Assembly (NCBI GenBank): GCA_963573385.1 | Contig: CAUYLG010071607.1 | Coordinates: forward strand, 1 to 64,000 | Length of the DNA: 64,000 bases | Direction of reading: 5' to 3' | DNA from: Cacajao melanocephalus | Taxonomy: Eukaryota; Chordata; Mammalia; Primates; Pitheciidae | In this document: one piece after another, positions 1 through 10,860 of the stretch | Layout: the number at the start of each line of letters is the position of its first letter | Numbering within the stretch: position 1 is the first letter of the stretch | Position numbers and translations under genes: made by a program | The notes under the pieces: generated by a model | What the model was told of the DNA's origin: nothing | The model's input: only the letters and a program-made list of their open reading frames with translations | Databases searched by the model: none

Positions 1-150
1 GGTGGGGAGAGATAGCATGGGAAGAAAAGCCAGATATAGGTGAAGGGGAGGAAAGCAGCAAATCACACTGCCACGTGTGTACCTATGCAACAATGTTGCA
101 TGTACCCCAAAACATAAAATATAATAAAAATTAAAAAAAAATAAGAGTAG
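1..150 (+). mobile_element. L1 3' end with A-rich tail
   Basis: The segment around 60-150 carries the L1 3'-UTR signature (cacactgccacgtgtgtac, then accccaaaacataaaatat) and ends in an A-rich tail. The element continues upstream of the window. Confidence 0.75.
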
Positions 151-319
151 ATAACTTACTTTCTCTCTGGAGAATATTTTTAACTTTCTTTAACTGCACA
201 TTTAAACAAATTCCCTGTGAATAAAAAATGCTTTGTTTTAAAGAGATTCATACATCTCTATTGTAAGAGAGAATTTTCTCTTAAAGCTAAAGTTTGAGAA
301 AAATAATGATTCAATGCTG

Positions 320-1700
320 CTAAATTTCTCTCTCCTTCTTAGGAACATTGTTTGCACTTTGTTACCAGGACAACCAACACTTATCTGGATTTTCTTCTAC
401 TGCTCTGGCTTCTTGTTCTCAGTTTCCTGGCTGGTTCCTGCCCTTCACCCTGACATCCTAACATTAGAGTGGGCCAGGGCTGAGTTCCAGACCTCTTCCC
501 TTCTCTATTTACCTTACTTTCTTGTTGCTTCATCCACCCTCTTGTGCCGTGACCCTAAAGTATATACTTCTGGCCTGGCTTGCTCTTCTGTCCAGACTTA
601 CATATTCCACTGTCCAACTGCCCTCAAAACAACTCCCTTGGATGTCTAACAGACATCTTAAACTTGACATGTCCAAAACTGAACTTCTGATTGTCACCTT
701 ACAATAGAGATGTATGAATCTTTTCCATACACAGCCTTCTCATCTCAGTCAATGGCAACTCCAGCCTTTTGGTTGCTCAGGCCTCAAAACTTGGAGTCAT
801 CTTTGTCCTCTCACCTTCTTTCACATCTTATATCTGGTCCATCAATAAACCAGTCTTTTCTTTCTCTGGAATATATCTGGAGTCTACTCCTTACCTCATC
901 TAGTGCAACTACTTCAGTACAAACCAGCTTAAATTGTTATCTTCTCTCACTGGCATTAATACAAAAGCATCCTTGCTGACCTCCCTGCTTCCACCTTCGT
1001 CTTGTAGTGTCTATTCTCTACATAGTAGCTTTCCTGATCCTGTTAAAATATAAGCCAGATGATGGCTCCCCTCTGTTAAAAAACCTTCAGAGGCTTCCAA
1101 TATCCCTTAGAACATACAGTGTATAAAACCCCAGATGACCTGACCTCCCATGATCTTCCCAGTCAAATCTGCTACTATTCGCTCTTATATTTCCTCGGCT
1201 CCAGCTACACTGGCCTCTTTCATATTATCATTAATGCCAGACATGATCTCCACTGAGGACGTTTGCACCAGCTGTTCTCTCTCCCTGGTTACTCCTCCAT
1301 CTTGTTCATCTCCTTCTAGTTATTTAACAATGGCATGGGATGAGCCTACCCTGTTGGTCTCATTTAGACTGCAACTGCTGCCTTCACACAACCACTCAAT
1401 CTCCCACTCTGCCCAAATTCCTTCCACAGCATATATCCCCTTCTAACATACTGTAAAATGTACTCATTTATTATGATCACATTTTATACTATATAATTAT
1501 TATATTATGTAATCATCATAGTATATAATATCATGGCTATTCATTATACTATATAATTTACTTATTTATTATAACTGTTATTGATTGTCTCTCTCCCCCA
1601 GCTAAAATGTGAGTTCCATCATGGCGGGGAGTTTTTCTGTTTATTTATATATAGCACCAATAACTAGAACACTTTCTGGAACATACAAGTGAACACAGAG
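320..1700 (+). mobile_element. LINE-2 (L2) copy, sense
   Basis: Weakly preserved L2 3' half including the reverse-transcriptase end and 3' UTR. Landmarks are gatgtctaacagacatctta near 640, ggcaactccagccttttggt near 750, and the terminal gtgagttccatcatggcggg near 1610. Open frames here (314-649, 710-979, 1150-1446) are degraded L2 remnants, not genes. An AT-rich stretch (about 1455-1600) interrupts it. Confidence 0.75.
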
Positions 1701-2294
1701 GTAAACAAAAAATATGAACAAATGTATTAGTGTCCACATTTGATGGACTAAGAGATTAATTATCTATATAACATTTAAATGTTACACTTTTGATATAATT
1801 TTATGGCTGAACAATTTTTACATGTAAGCATATACCAAAAGATATTTTCAAAAATGTGAATGGAGTTAAATGAGAAGATATATGTTATCATGTTTTTTAT
1901 ATTAAAAAGATTTGAAATATGTATATTTCAAATATATACATTAGGGGAATTGCTAACTGAATTGTCATATGCCCCTTGGTCATAGGAACTGAAACAGTAT
2001 TTGCAAAGATTGAAATATAATAAAACTGTAAAAAACTAGAATAAAATATATTATTTTCTTTTCAAATTTCTATATAAAAAAGTTTTTCCTAAATTATAAA
2101 CCAAAGAAAGAAACTAGAAGGAGAGGAGAATATTCAATAACATTTATTACATAAAATTGATATTTTTTCTATGAAAAGAACATTTTAAAATACATATTTT
2201 AAGAACCAACACTAAAAAAAATTAACAACCTGTAAAAAATATTTGCCCTAAATATCACCAAAGAATTAAATCTGTAGAACATTTCTGTCTTTAT

Positions 2295-3105
2295 CTGTTT
2301 ATATTGGTAATATCTAGCAGAGCGAACCACTCCCTTATTGGCTTGGCTAGGAGGATGTTGTTCTCTTTGTAGTCTTCCTACCTCACTGGCTATTTGTTCT
2401 CAATCTCCTTTGCTGGTTCCTTTTTACCTCCTGACTTCTGAATGAAGTCCCAAGACTCAGTCCTTTTGGTTTTTCTCTTCCCTATTAACATTCACTTTTT
2501 ACGTGATAATTCCAGTCTCACTGCTTTGAAACATCGCCTAATTGCTGATATCTTCCAAATTTCTATCTCCAGTCTACTCTTCCTTTAATTCAGCCTCATG
2601 CCCTCAGTACTGTACTTATTATCTTCACTGTAATGTCTAACAGGTGTCTCATATTCAACATGGACAAACCCAAATTTTTGCTCTCACTTTCTCAATCTGC
2701 TTCTCCTCTAGTATTCCCCATTTGATAAATGTCAACTCACTCTTCCAGGTGCTCAGGTCAGTCTTGGAGTTATCCCTTTTCTCTCTCTTTATCCCCACCC
2801 TTGAATCCATTTTTAAATACTACTAGCTCTACCATCAAAACATGCCTTGACACTAAGCTATTTCATGACCTCTACTGCTTCTATGCAGGTCCAGAGATGA
2901 AAAGTATCTCTTGCCTGGACTACTGCAATAGCCTCTTTAAGTGGTATCCTATTTTCATCCTTTTCTCTCTCTATTTCCAATTCAGAATCCAGAATTATTG
3001 CTTTAAAATATATCAGATTGTGATATTTAAAACCCTGCAATGGCTTCTTATCAAAGTCAGAGTGAAAGCCAAAATCCTACTGTAGCTAACAAGGCACTGT
3101 ATGAG
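2295..3105 (+). mobile_element. LINE-2 (L2) second copy, sense
   Basis: A second, separate L2 fragment shares landmarks with the first (ctcaatctcctttgctggtt near 2400, atgtctaacaggtgtctcat near 2634, ctggactactgcaatagcct near 2917). The 118-residue open frame at 2729-3085 is its degraded coding region. The AT-rich 1700-2295 between the copies holds nothing I recognise. Confidence 0.75.
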
Positions 3106-3251
3106 GTAGTTAAACAGAATTTATGCCTAGAAATGGTCATGCCTCTTCTGCTAAGTGATTAGTGTGGGTGCTTGAGTCAGTGTCATCAGGAGTTGAACTT
3201 GGTTTTGTTGTCATTAAGGTTACTTTCAGGGCATTTCTTCAAATTCCTCTC

Positions 3252-3641
3252 TGCAGAGCTTATAGCTTGCAGTGAATGCTGAGAATGAAGCACTCAGACA
3301 ATTCCAGCTGAGCAGGGGTAGTGGGGAACCCTTTGAGAGAGTCTACCCCACATCTGTCCACCAAGTATTTATTTAAAAGGCTTCTACAAACTACAAACAT
3401 CCACTAGATGACCATTTGAGGTGAGTTGCTGAGGCACCTGTGACCTTGTACACACTCAAACTGCATTCTCAAGAAGCTGTTTTCAGCATTCCTTATCACA
3501 CCAACACTCCACTCCCTATCCTGTTTTTTTGGGTCAAGGAGTTTTGTTCCCAAGCACAAATAACATACACACAGTGCCTCCGTATTTTTCCAGGCCCAAC
3601 CTCAAATGCCCTGTACATAAGCTTGAATATGTTGCTATGCA
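3252..3641 (-). repeat. 3' LTR of antisense class II endogenous retrovirus
   Basis: 390 bp bounded by TG...CA and repeated at 8670-9056 with substitutions and small indels. Adjacent on the internal side is a pyrimidine run (3642-3664, purine on the minus strand), which is where a polypurine tract should be. That fixes this copy as the 3' LTR of a minus-strand provirus. I could not name the LTR family. Confidence 0.8.
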
Positions 3642-3699
3642 CCCTCTATATCTCTCCCTTCTTTAATTCTTAGAGTGTGCTGGTCATCCGATGCAAGGT

Positions 3700-5110
3700 C
3701 AACTTCTATCATTCTTGTCTGGTCATAGATGTGCCGGGTGGCAGCACAGGGCCATCTGCAAACACGTACAAAAAAGAATAAGGACAGCGGCCATCACACA
3801 AATGCATGTTTAACCCAGACAACTAAGTAGTTGGGTTTAACCATTGAAAGCCTTCTTGTAATTGCTGAAGGGTACTTGTTTATAACTGCTGTGACCATTC
3901 TTCAAGTTGTTTCTTTAATTCACACTAAAGAGTGGAAATTTGAGAAGACAAATGGTCATAATAAGCCCCTTGAAGATGTGCCTTTCTAAATTACTCAAGG
4001 TTGAATCTCCTTCCCAGCTTCAGGTTAGATTTACAGGCAGCCACAATTCTGCATGCCATTTTAAGATGATGGCATAGGTGTATAACATTTTGATGAGACA
4101 TGGATATAGCATACCAGCTATTATAAAAGGATTAATTCTGCTCTATGTTAAGAAAATCCTTGCCAAAACAGAAGTATATAAGGGTGCATAGTACAAATCA
4201 GGACTGTATCAGTAACATTATTGTGTAAAGAAAAGGTATAGTTGCCACTGCTAGTAATGTACTCACCGTGTGAAAGAACCCATTCAAAAAAGGAAGACCT
4301 AGTCTCCAAATTTGAGTGTGAGCAGTACTTAAAGCTTATTTCCCTTTAGTTGTAATATTGGTCCTGAAAGCCCATACTCAGGTTATAGACCTATTGGAGG
4401 GACTCCCAAATCCAATAGTCTAATTTGCAGTTATAAGATAACCATTGGGGCCCCAATCAAGTAAGGTGCTATTATCAAAGAGGACCTTGGCATGGTGCAG
4501 GTTGTCTGCATGGAGATCAACGGATGGTCTCAAACTTATATTGCCATTCCCTACTCAGATGGCATATAGGAAGATCAGGCACTTGTGTAGCTTTATTAGA
4601 GACCTCAGTAACATTAGTAGTAACAGTAGAAATAAGGTCATATTTGCAAGCTTAGCATCCCGTTTGGGCTGATAGTAAAGATACTCCTGAGGAATGAGAG
4701 TAACACACTTATCATTTACTATTGTGGAAAAATAAAGAGGGTGATTACTAGACAATAAAGTCAAGGAGTCATTAAGTTTAATCCATCTCAAATTTTCAGT
4801 TAAGGGGTAAGACAGGGGCATCTATCAACCTCCTGTCCAAGAAGTATTATTAGATGACAAAGGCGGGTCAGCATCCCACCATGTAATAGCATTAAAAATA
4901 GGGGGATTTAGAACATGACTCCAATAAACATGTTCTTGAGCTGATCTTGGCAAAGGAAAAGAATTTCCAGCCACCCTGTAGAATTACCATCCATGCCTGT
5001 CTTTCTTTCTCAGAAGTTTCCCCAATTACTGCCAGATATATGAGAAACTGGTTCTCTCCAGTTGCAGGGGCTTCCATGGTGGTAAGCCAGATAGATGCCT
5101 GTTGATCCAA
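3700..5110 (-). pseudogene. Probable env-position remnant of the antisense provirus
   Basis: This stretch lies between the integrase fragment and the 3' LTR, where env belongs. Minus-strand open pieces at 4892-5110 and 4555-4821 have no motif I can name confidently; assignment is by position only. Confidence 0.4.
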
Positions 5111-5319
5111 TTTCTGTAGCTGTCCTCAGGTAATGTCAGGTGCCTTCCAAGTCATCACTGTCATTGTCAGTTGATTCTCCAATGACAGGTCCTGTTCCCA
5201 TGGAAGGAGACTCATATTCCCCCTTTTTTGTTTATTAAGATATATTTTAAGAGTTTAATGACTTCATTTAATAATGGCCTGACTGCTTGAGTTATAGGGA
5301 ATACTAGTTTTGCGTTGTC

Positions 5320-5720
5320 TGTATTAAGGTTGTAATGCATATGCAAATCGAGCACTAAGATAGCAAGGTACATTATCAGTTTTTATGGTTTGTGGAAGGC
5401 CTAAAGTTAAAATAAATTTAAACAAATGAGCAATTGCATCTTTAGTTTTTTGTTTTTTTTTTTTCTTTTCTGTTTGGTGGGCGTAGCATGTATCAGGCTT
5501 GTACAAGTGTCCACAGTAATGTGGATAAATTTAAAAGATCCAAAGGGTGGATTCTGAGTAACATCAGTTTGCCAGATAGCATTAGGCACCAGACCTCATG
5601 GGTTTGCACCAAGCTCTAAGGAAAAAGAAGAGAGAGAATGCCGTTGGCAATCAAGACAAGTTTTAATAATTATGTGAGCTTCAGCAAGTGTCAAATGACA
5701 ATGTTGTTTAAGACTCAGAG
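5320..5720 (-). pseudogene. Integrase-like pol fragment of the antisense provirus
   Basis: On the minus strand, TCLDCQRHS (near 5650) is the C-x2-C half of the integrase zinc-binding domain. IWQTDVTQ (5565-5585) carries the first catalytic aspartate, and TVDTCTSLIHAT follows. A T-rich tract at 5452-5466 (A-rich on the coding strand) breaks the frame, and the downstream part (IKTDN near 5380) is in another frame. Class II retroviral type; inactive. Confidence 0.72.
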
Positions 5721-5806
5721 CATTCTCATGAAAAGAAGCATGATCAACTTGAGCTCAGAAAAATGCAGGAAAGTCTGTAAACCACATTTGTGATTATACC
5801 AGAACA

Positions 5807-6388
5807 TCAGCTTGAGCCTTCCCTTTTGATAAGGGACCAGGTATCCCAGAATGAGAGCAAATATGGGTAAAAAGGGTGATGACAGGCACAGAGAAGCTCT
5901 TGTGCTGCAAGAAACAAAGCTAGTAGACATTCATTAGTAATGCCCTTCACGTGTGCAAGAGCTAAATGAGTAGTGCTATACCCCGCATAAGCAGGATCAC
6001 TGTATTTATGTCTCGGTGAGGAAAAGTTTGTAAAGCCAATTATCAGGGCAACTAACTCTGCCTGTTGCATAGTTTAAAAATGTTCCTGGATTTTGTGCTG
6101 CCAGTTTTGCATGGCATCTTGCTACACTATAGCTGTCTTTTCAGTTTTTTCTAAACCATCTGTAAAGACAGTAGTGGCATGAAGCAAGAACTCAGAGATA
6201 ACAATAGATACAAACTTAGCATGCACAGTTCGTAAAAAGTTTAGAAGCTTAGAGACTGGTAAATGGAAGCTGATAGCACCAATAAAGTCAGCCATTGCTA
6301 CTTGCCAATCAAGATCACAAGCTAAGAGAGTATGAAATTGTTCCTTGCTCAATGGTAGGGAAAGAGTAGCAGGATCATATTCTGACAA
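5807..6388 (-). pseudogene. RNase H-like pol fragment of the antisense provirus
   Basis: Two minus-strand open pieces (6122-6388 and 5807-6070) in different frames. The first carries TVFTDG, the context of the first catalytic aspartate of retroviral RNase H; the second carries QQAELVAL, matching the conserved glutamate region. A frameshift and a stop separate them, so the enzyme is dead. Confidence 0.65.
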
Positions 6389-8074
6389 TTGGATGCAACA
6401 TTTGATGCCCCTTTATGATAAGATAAACTACTAAATCTATGGTCTTTTATATATGTTGGAGGGGTTATGAGACAGGTAAATAGCACATAAAATACAGAAA
6501 TGGCAAAAGATAAAGCTTACCTGTTAAACTAAGGCATGGAAGGGATGGATATTTTAAGTGATTTTTACCATATTATCTGGCCTTTGAAAGTCATTAGAAT
6601 GTGACTGCAAGTCACCAGGATAATAAACCTGCACTGAGTTAACCTAAGTGTGTTAAAAAAAAAAAAAGAAAGAAAACAAAAAACTTTAAAAAATATCCTT
6701 AGGTGCTGGCCATTTTCTTGCATTAGCCTTTAGCTGGAATGTTTAGAATTGGGCTTGGGAAAGCAGGGCTGTGGCGGATTTCTTCCCATCTGCTCTGGGC
6801 TCCTTAAGCAGCCTCTCTTTTTAATAGGCTGCCACCTGTTGCTACTCTAGCCCTGGGAGGAAGGAAGGAAGACTACAAGTGGTAGCAAGAGGCCAGAAAA
6901 TGACCAGGTGATAAAGTGTGGGTATAAACACAGACAGGAGCCAAGAGGATAACAACAGGCAGGGAGAAAGTCACTCCCCGTATCTTCCTGGCCACTTATG
7001 CTTGGAGCCAACCCTGTAAGGTAAGGTACTGAAAACATATTGGGCTTTTTATTATTTTTACCACCCCCAAACAGAGAGGCTCAGGGGAGGAGCAGACATG
7101 CAGCACAGGGTCTGCTTTGAAGTTTTCCAGCCACAGTGTTTTAAAACATTTTATAAAAAAGCAAAACAATCATTTGTTACTGCTGTGTCAGCCTTCTGAA
7201 GATGACAGCAACTGACAAAGCTCACCTACCCCAGCCTATTTAGCATGTAACATATGGTTACGGAAGAGCACCCCTTATTAGCAGGCTTCTCCCTCAGAGC
7301 TCTGTACTCTAGGCTGCTCCACAATCCTCTGCCCACCTTAGACTAGTAAGGTTACGGTTGGGGTGCACATGGACTGTTTCTTAGCCCTTTCCCTAGGGGA
7401 CCAGGGAAAACAAGAAATTGCTTGTCAGCTGAGACATGCAAGGGGTGGCAGGGAACGGTAGAAGTAGGAAAAGCAGCAGCACAGCAAGCAGCAGGCCACT
7501 TTCTGGGCACAGTTACTAAGGTATGTGACTATGGTGAGGAGGATTCTTCAGACCAGGCTGGAGCTGCCTGCAGCCACTGGGGACTCAGTTTGTGCCTCTT
7601 GGCCTCCCCATCATCACCGCAAACCCAGAAAGGGGCAACTTGCCTAGACTACCAGTGACTAAATGGGCACACTGTGGCATCTTAGAAACGCTCCTGCCCC
7701 AGGCTTCTGTGGGCAGCAAGAAAGCCAGAGCTTTCTGGGATAAAACCCAGGAGGCGGCATGCAAATTTTCCTTATACTCCAGGAAAACAGAAAAAAGACA
7801 AGGCCAGAAGTAGAAAGTGAGAACTTGCATATTACAAAGATAATCATAATCGGCCACTTTCCTTCCCTCCTGGAGGCACCCCTCCAACAGGGAAGCTTGT
7901 CAGGGAGGCGAGGTCACTTGATCATATAGATGTTCACTGACCACAGGTCTTATCCAAGAACTGTTCTTTGGGCTGCCTCCAATCTCCTTAAGGGAATGGG
8001 AGGCACTGTTGCCTGAACAGGGCCAATGAATGCATGTCCCTTTAAGGGTAGAGAAAAGGAGAGCAATGGCTTTT

Positions 8075-8434
8075 CTATAAGGAGAAGAAAAGGCTCCCGT
8101 CTGTCCTTATCCTCACTAGAAAAAAAATCTCTTTCTTGTTCTCCATAGAAGGGAATAAAGGAGGAAGAGGAGTCTCCTCCTGTCCTTCCTTTTCTTCTAA
8201 ATCTCCTGAATTCCCTTCAGGTGGAGAAGATGGGCAGTCTGACTCACCGCAATCTAGCAGATAAAGAGGATAAAACGCAGAGCATACCAATGCCCAGGTG
8301 GTCAAAAGAGTAACATTAGTAAAATGACCTTTCTTATATCCTCTTTTCAGGCAGTGACCTACCTGCTCCCACAGCTCTAAATCTAAGGTTCCTTGAGCAG
8401 GAAACCAAGGACATTCCTGCCAAATTAAGAGCAT
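8075..8434 (-). pseudogene. gag (matrix-like) fragment of the antisense provirus
   Basis: A 119-residue open stretch on the minus strand containing CPWFPAQGTLDLELW, which resembles the N-terminal matrix region of betaretrovirus-like (HERV-K class) Gag. It lies in the right place, shortly inside the 5' LTR. It is a fragment: the usual Gag start is not preserved and the frame ends early. Minus-strand open frames at 7585-7887 and 6847-7038 may continue gag but show nothing diagnostic. Confidence 0.6.
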
Positions 8435-8669
8435 AAGCTGTGTAGAGCTTCAGGCTCCACAGTGCACTGGATAGCCTTAAGCAGCTGTTGCACTGTTTTT
8501 AAAAATATTTTCTGCTCTCTGGTCATTTCTTGACCCATAATAACCTATCCCCTGATATTTTACACATGTGTCCTATCCTCCAGATGGGAGTCAGGACTGT
8601 CCCTTACTGGGATTCCCCTAAAATTGATGAGCTCTCCTCCATCAAGGTAATCATGCTGGGTTCACCAGT

Positions 8670-9056
8670 TGCAGAGCTTACAGTTTGCAGTGAATGCTGA
8701 GAATGAAGTACTCGGTTCTAGCTGAGTGGGTCTAGAGGGCAGATCTTCAGAAAGAGTGTGCCCCAGCATCAGTCCACACCAAGTATTTATTCAAAGGGCT
8801 TGTATTAACTACAAATATCCACTAGATGACCATTTGTGGTGGGTTGCTGAGACACCTATGACCTTGTACACGCTGAAACTGCATTCTCAAGAAGCTGTTT
8901 TCAGTGTTCCTTATCACACCACACACTCTCCTGTCCTGTTTTCAGGGTCAAGGAGTTTCATTCCCATGCACAAACAACATACACTCAGGGCTTCAATGTT
9001 TTTCCATGCCCAGACCTCAAATGCCTTGTACATGAGTTTGAATATGTTGTCATGCA
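8670..9056 (-). repeat. 5' LTR of antisense class II endogenous retrovirus
   Basis: 387 bp, TG...CA, the partner of 3252-3641. Shared blocks include ctagatgaccatttg and gcattctcaagaagctgttt. The bases just inside it (about 8652-8669) are in the primer-binding-site position but I could not match them to a tRNA. No clear 6-bp target duplication remains outside the two LTRs (cctctc before 3252, tccccc after 9056). Confidence 0.78.
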
Positions 9057-9960
9057 TCCCCCACACTCTCCTGTAACCTGTGTTCAGGGTGCAGGTGCCA
9101 GAGAATTTTTCCAATATTCCTGCTCCACTCTCAGCTTTAGGTGAACCAATGTCTCTGGGAGGGTCTCTTTCTTTCTCTTTTTGTGCCTTACCCAAGATAG
9201 TCTGCTGCTGTTTGTTACTTCTTGGTGCTTGTCAGCCTGGTGGGAGGTGGGAAATCTGTGTTACCTGATCTCAGGGTAGGGTTTCTTAGTGACCCTCCTC
9301 TTCTTCAGCAGAAGAAAGCCTCTCCAGATCTGGGCTCCTACTACATGAGTAGGAGATTTCCTCCTCTCCCTGCCTTCAGAATAGTGGCCATTCCACCTGA
9401 GCCTTGGGGTAACAGCCTTCACTATACTTACCCAAGCAGGTTAAGAACTTATTCCTTAGGAATAAGGAAACAGGCAGAATTTCATGTGTTTCCTGCAGTG
9501 GTTACTGCCCTTAATTCCACGCCAACAAAACCAACAGAGCATGTCTCTGGTTGCCCTAACCACCTGCCTTGTTCTTTCTCTTGAGCACCCAGCAAGTCCA
9601 CGAAGAAGAGTCTGCAAATGGGCACAAATGCCCCTCTGTCTTCAGCTCACAGGAATTTTATAATTTCATGCTGACCCACACTCAGGCTTTAACACTTTGA
9701 CACAAATCTTGGCTTAATGCTTCTTACACCTGCACTTATAGGGAAGGAAGCCTTGTCTTCCCTGTTCACTCTCACAGGTGGGACAGTGCTAGTGTCCTGT
9801 CACTCTAGGGAGGTGACCCACTGTCCTTACATTCTTGGCCAGTGAGTTGCCTCTGACTTCAGCTCTCTAATTTTTTTTTTAAAAAGAGATTATCTTGTAA
9901 ATTATCCAGCTTTTTCTTATTGCTAAATAGGAGTGATGTTCTTTTCAGCTTTCTAGATCA
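9057..9960. other. Intron flank of provirus, unassigned
   Basis: No gene or confidently named repeat. A block at 9061-9095 resembles 8919-8953 inside the 5' LTR. The open frames at 9080-9268 and 9222-9584 have no recognisable protein similarity and no splice context. Confidence 0.5.
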
Positions 9961-9964
9961 TAGT

Positions 9965-10860
9965 GAAAGACAAAAGTCCCACCCAGATTTATTTTAAGTA
10001 ATTTATCCTAAGAAAATGATGAGAAGTACATATAATGATATTTATTTGAAGATAGGCATTTTGGCATATTTTTAAATTGAGTAAAATTAGAAAAACTCAA
10101 ACTTTGGCATTAGTCAGCATAAATAATAGTAGCCACTGAAATAACCTTCAGTTTCTGAAGGCTTCACACAATAACATTTATTTCTCACTTATACCACAAT
10201 TTGTACAGGCTGAGGGAATTTCTTGTGTGGCTCTCCTCCAAGGGTGACTTTGAGGGATGCCTTTCTATATAAAACTCTACTGTCTGAGTCCTTCTGGCTC
10301 TGCCAAGAATGAAAAAAGAAAGGGGAAGACTGATAGGTATATTTTAGGAGCCTGGCCTATATTCCTGGCCCAGATTTCATTGACCATCAGTCAGTTATAT
10401 GACCTCAACCTAACTGCAAGAGAGGTTTGAAAATATCTTTCTGGGTACCTAGGAAGAGAAAATGGGGTTGATGATCATCTAACCAGTCTCTGCCACAGTG
10501 TTACCTTAGAAAAAAAATGTTAGATTGTGCTGTATTTATATACTGGACTATTACCCATTCATTAAAATTGTGCTTTTGAAACAATTCTAATGCTGATAGA
10601 AAACTCTTAAGACATAACATTAAATGAGAAAATATAAATTATACACAATGATTCCAATTATTGTGTATACGTACATATACATATTCATTTATGCCAATAA
10701 AAAGACTGAGAATATTCAGATAATTCATTGACTTTCTTTTAAATTTTATTTTCTATAATTGTTATTGATTATAGGTGATTTTTTCCCTATGACATTTATA
10801 GTTTCCATATTTTTACAATAAAGTTTGTATAATATAAAATTGTTTAACTATTGTTTATTT
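9965..10860 (+). mobile_element. Old L1 (L1M-type) 3' end, interrupted
   Basis: Two L1M-like 3' pieces (about 9965-10130 and 10490-10860). The second shows the cattaaaa and aatatgattcc-like run followed by tttttacaataaagtttgta, typical of L1 3' ends. The middle 10130-10480 is an unidentified insertion with a tttatttctcactt core. Confidence 0.45.

Larger units (their letters stand above)
3642..8669 (-). mobile_element. Endogenous retrovirus interior, HERV-K-like, defective
   Basis: About 5.0 kb between the LTRs, shorter than a full class II interior. Reading the minus strand from 8669 downward gives a gag-like fragment, then RNase H-like and integrase-like fragments in several frames, then an env-position segment. 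All are broken by stops and frameshifts. The protease and most of the reverse transcriptase were not found between gag and RNase H, suggesting an internal deletion. The element is antisense to LAMA1, as intronic proviruses often are. No functional product is expected. Confidence 0.75.

Noticed and set aside
3642..8669. Possibility that the provirus still encodes a working protein
   Set aside because: Gag, RNase H and integrase remnants are each in separate frames with stops between them, and reverse transcriptase is largely missing.
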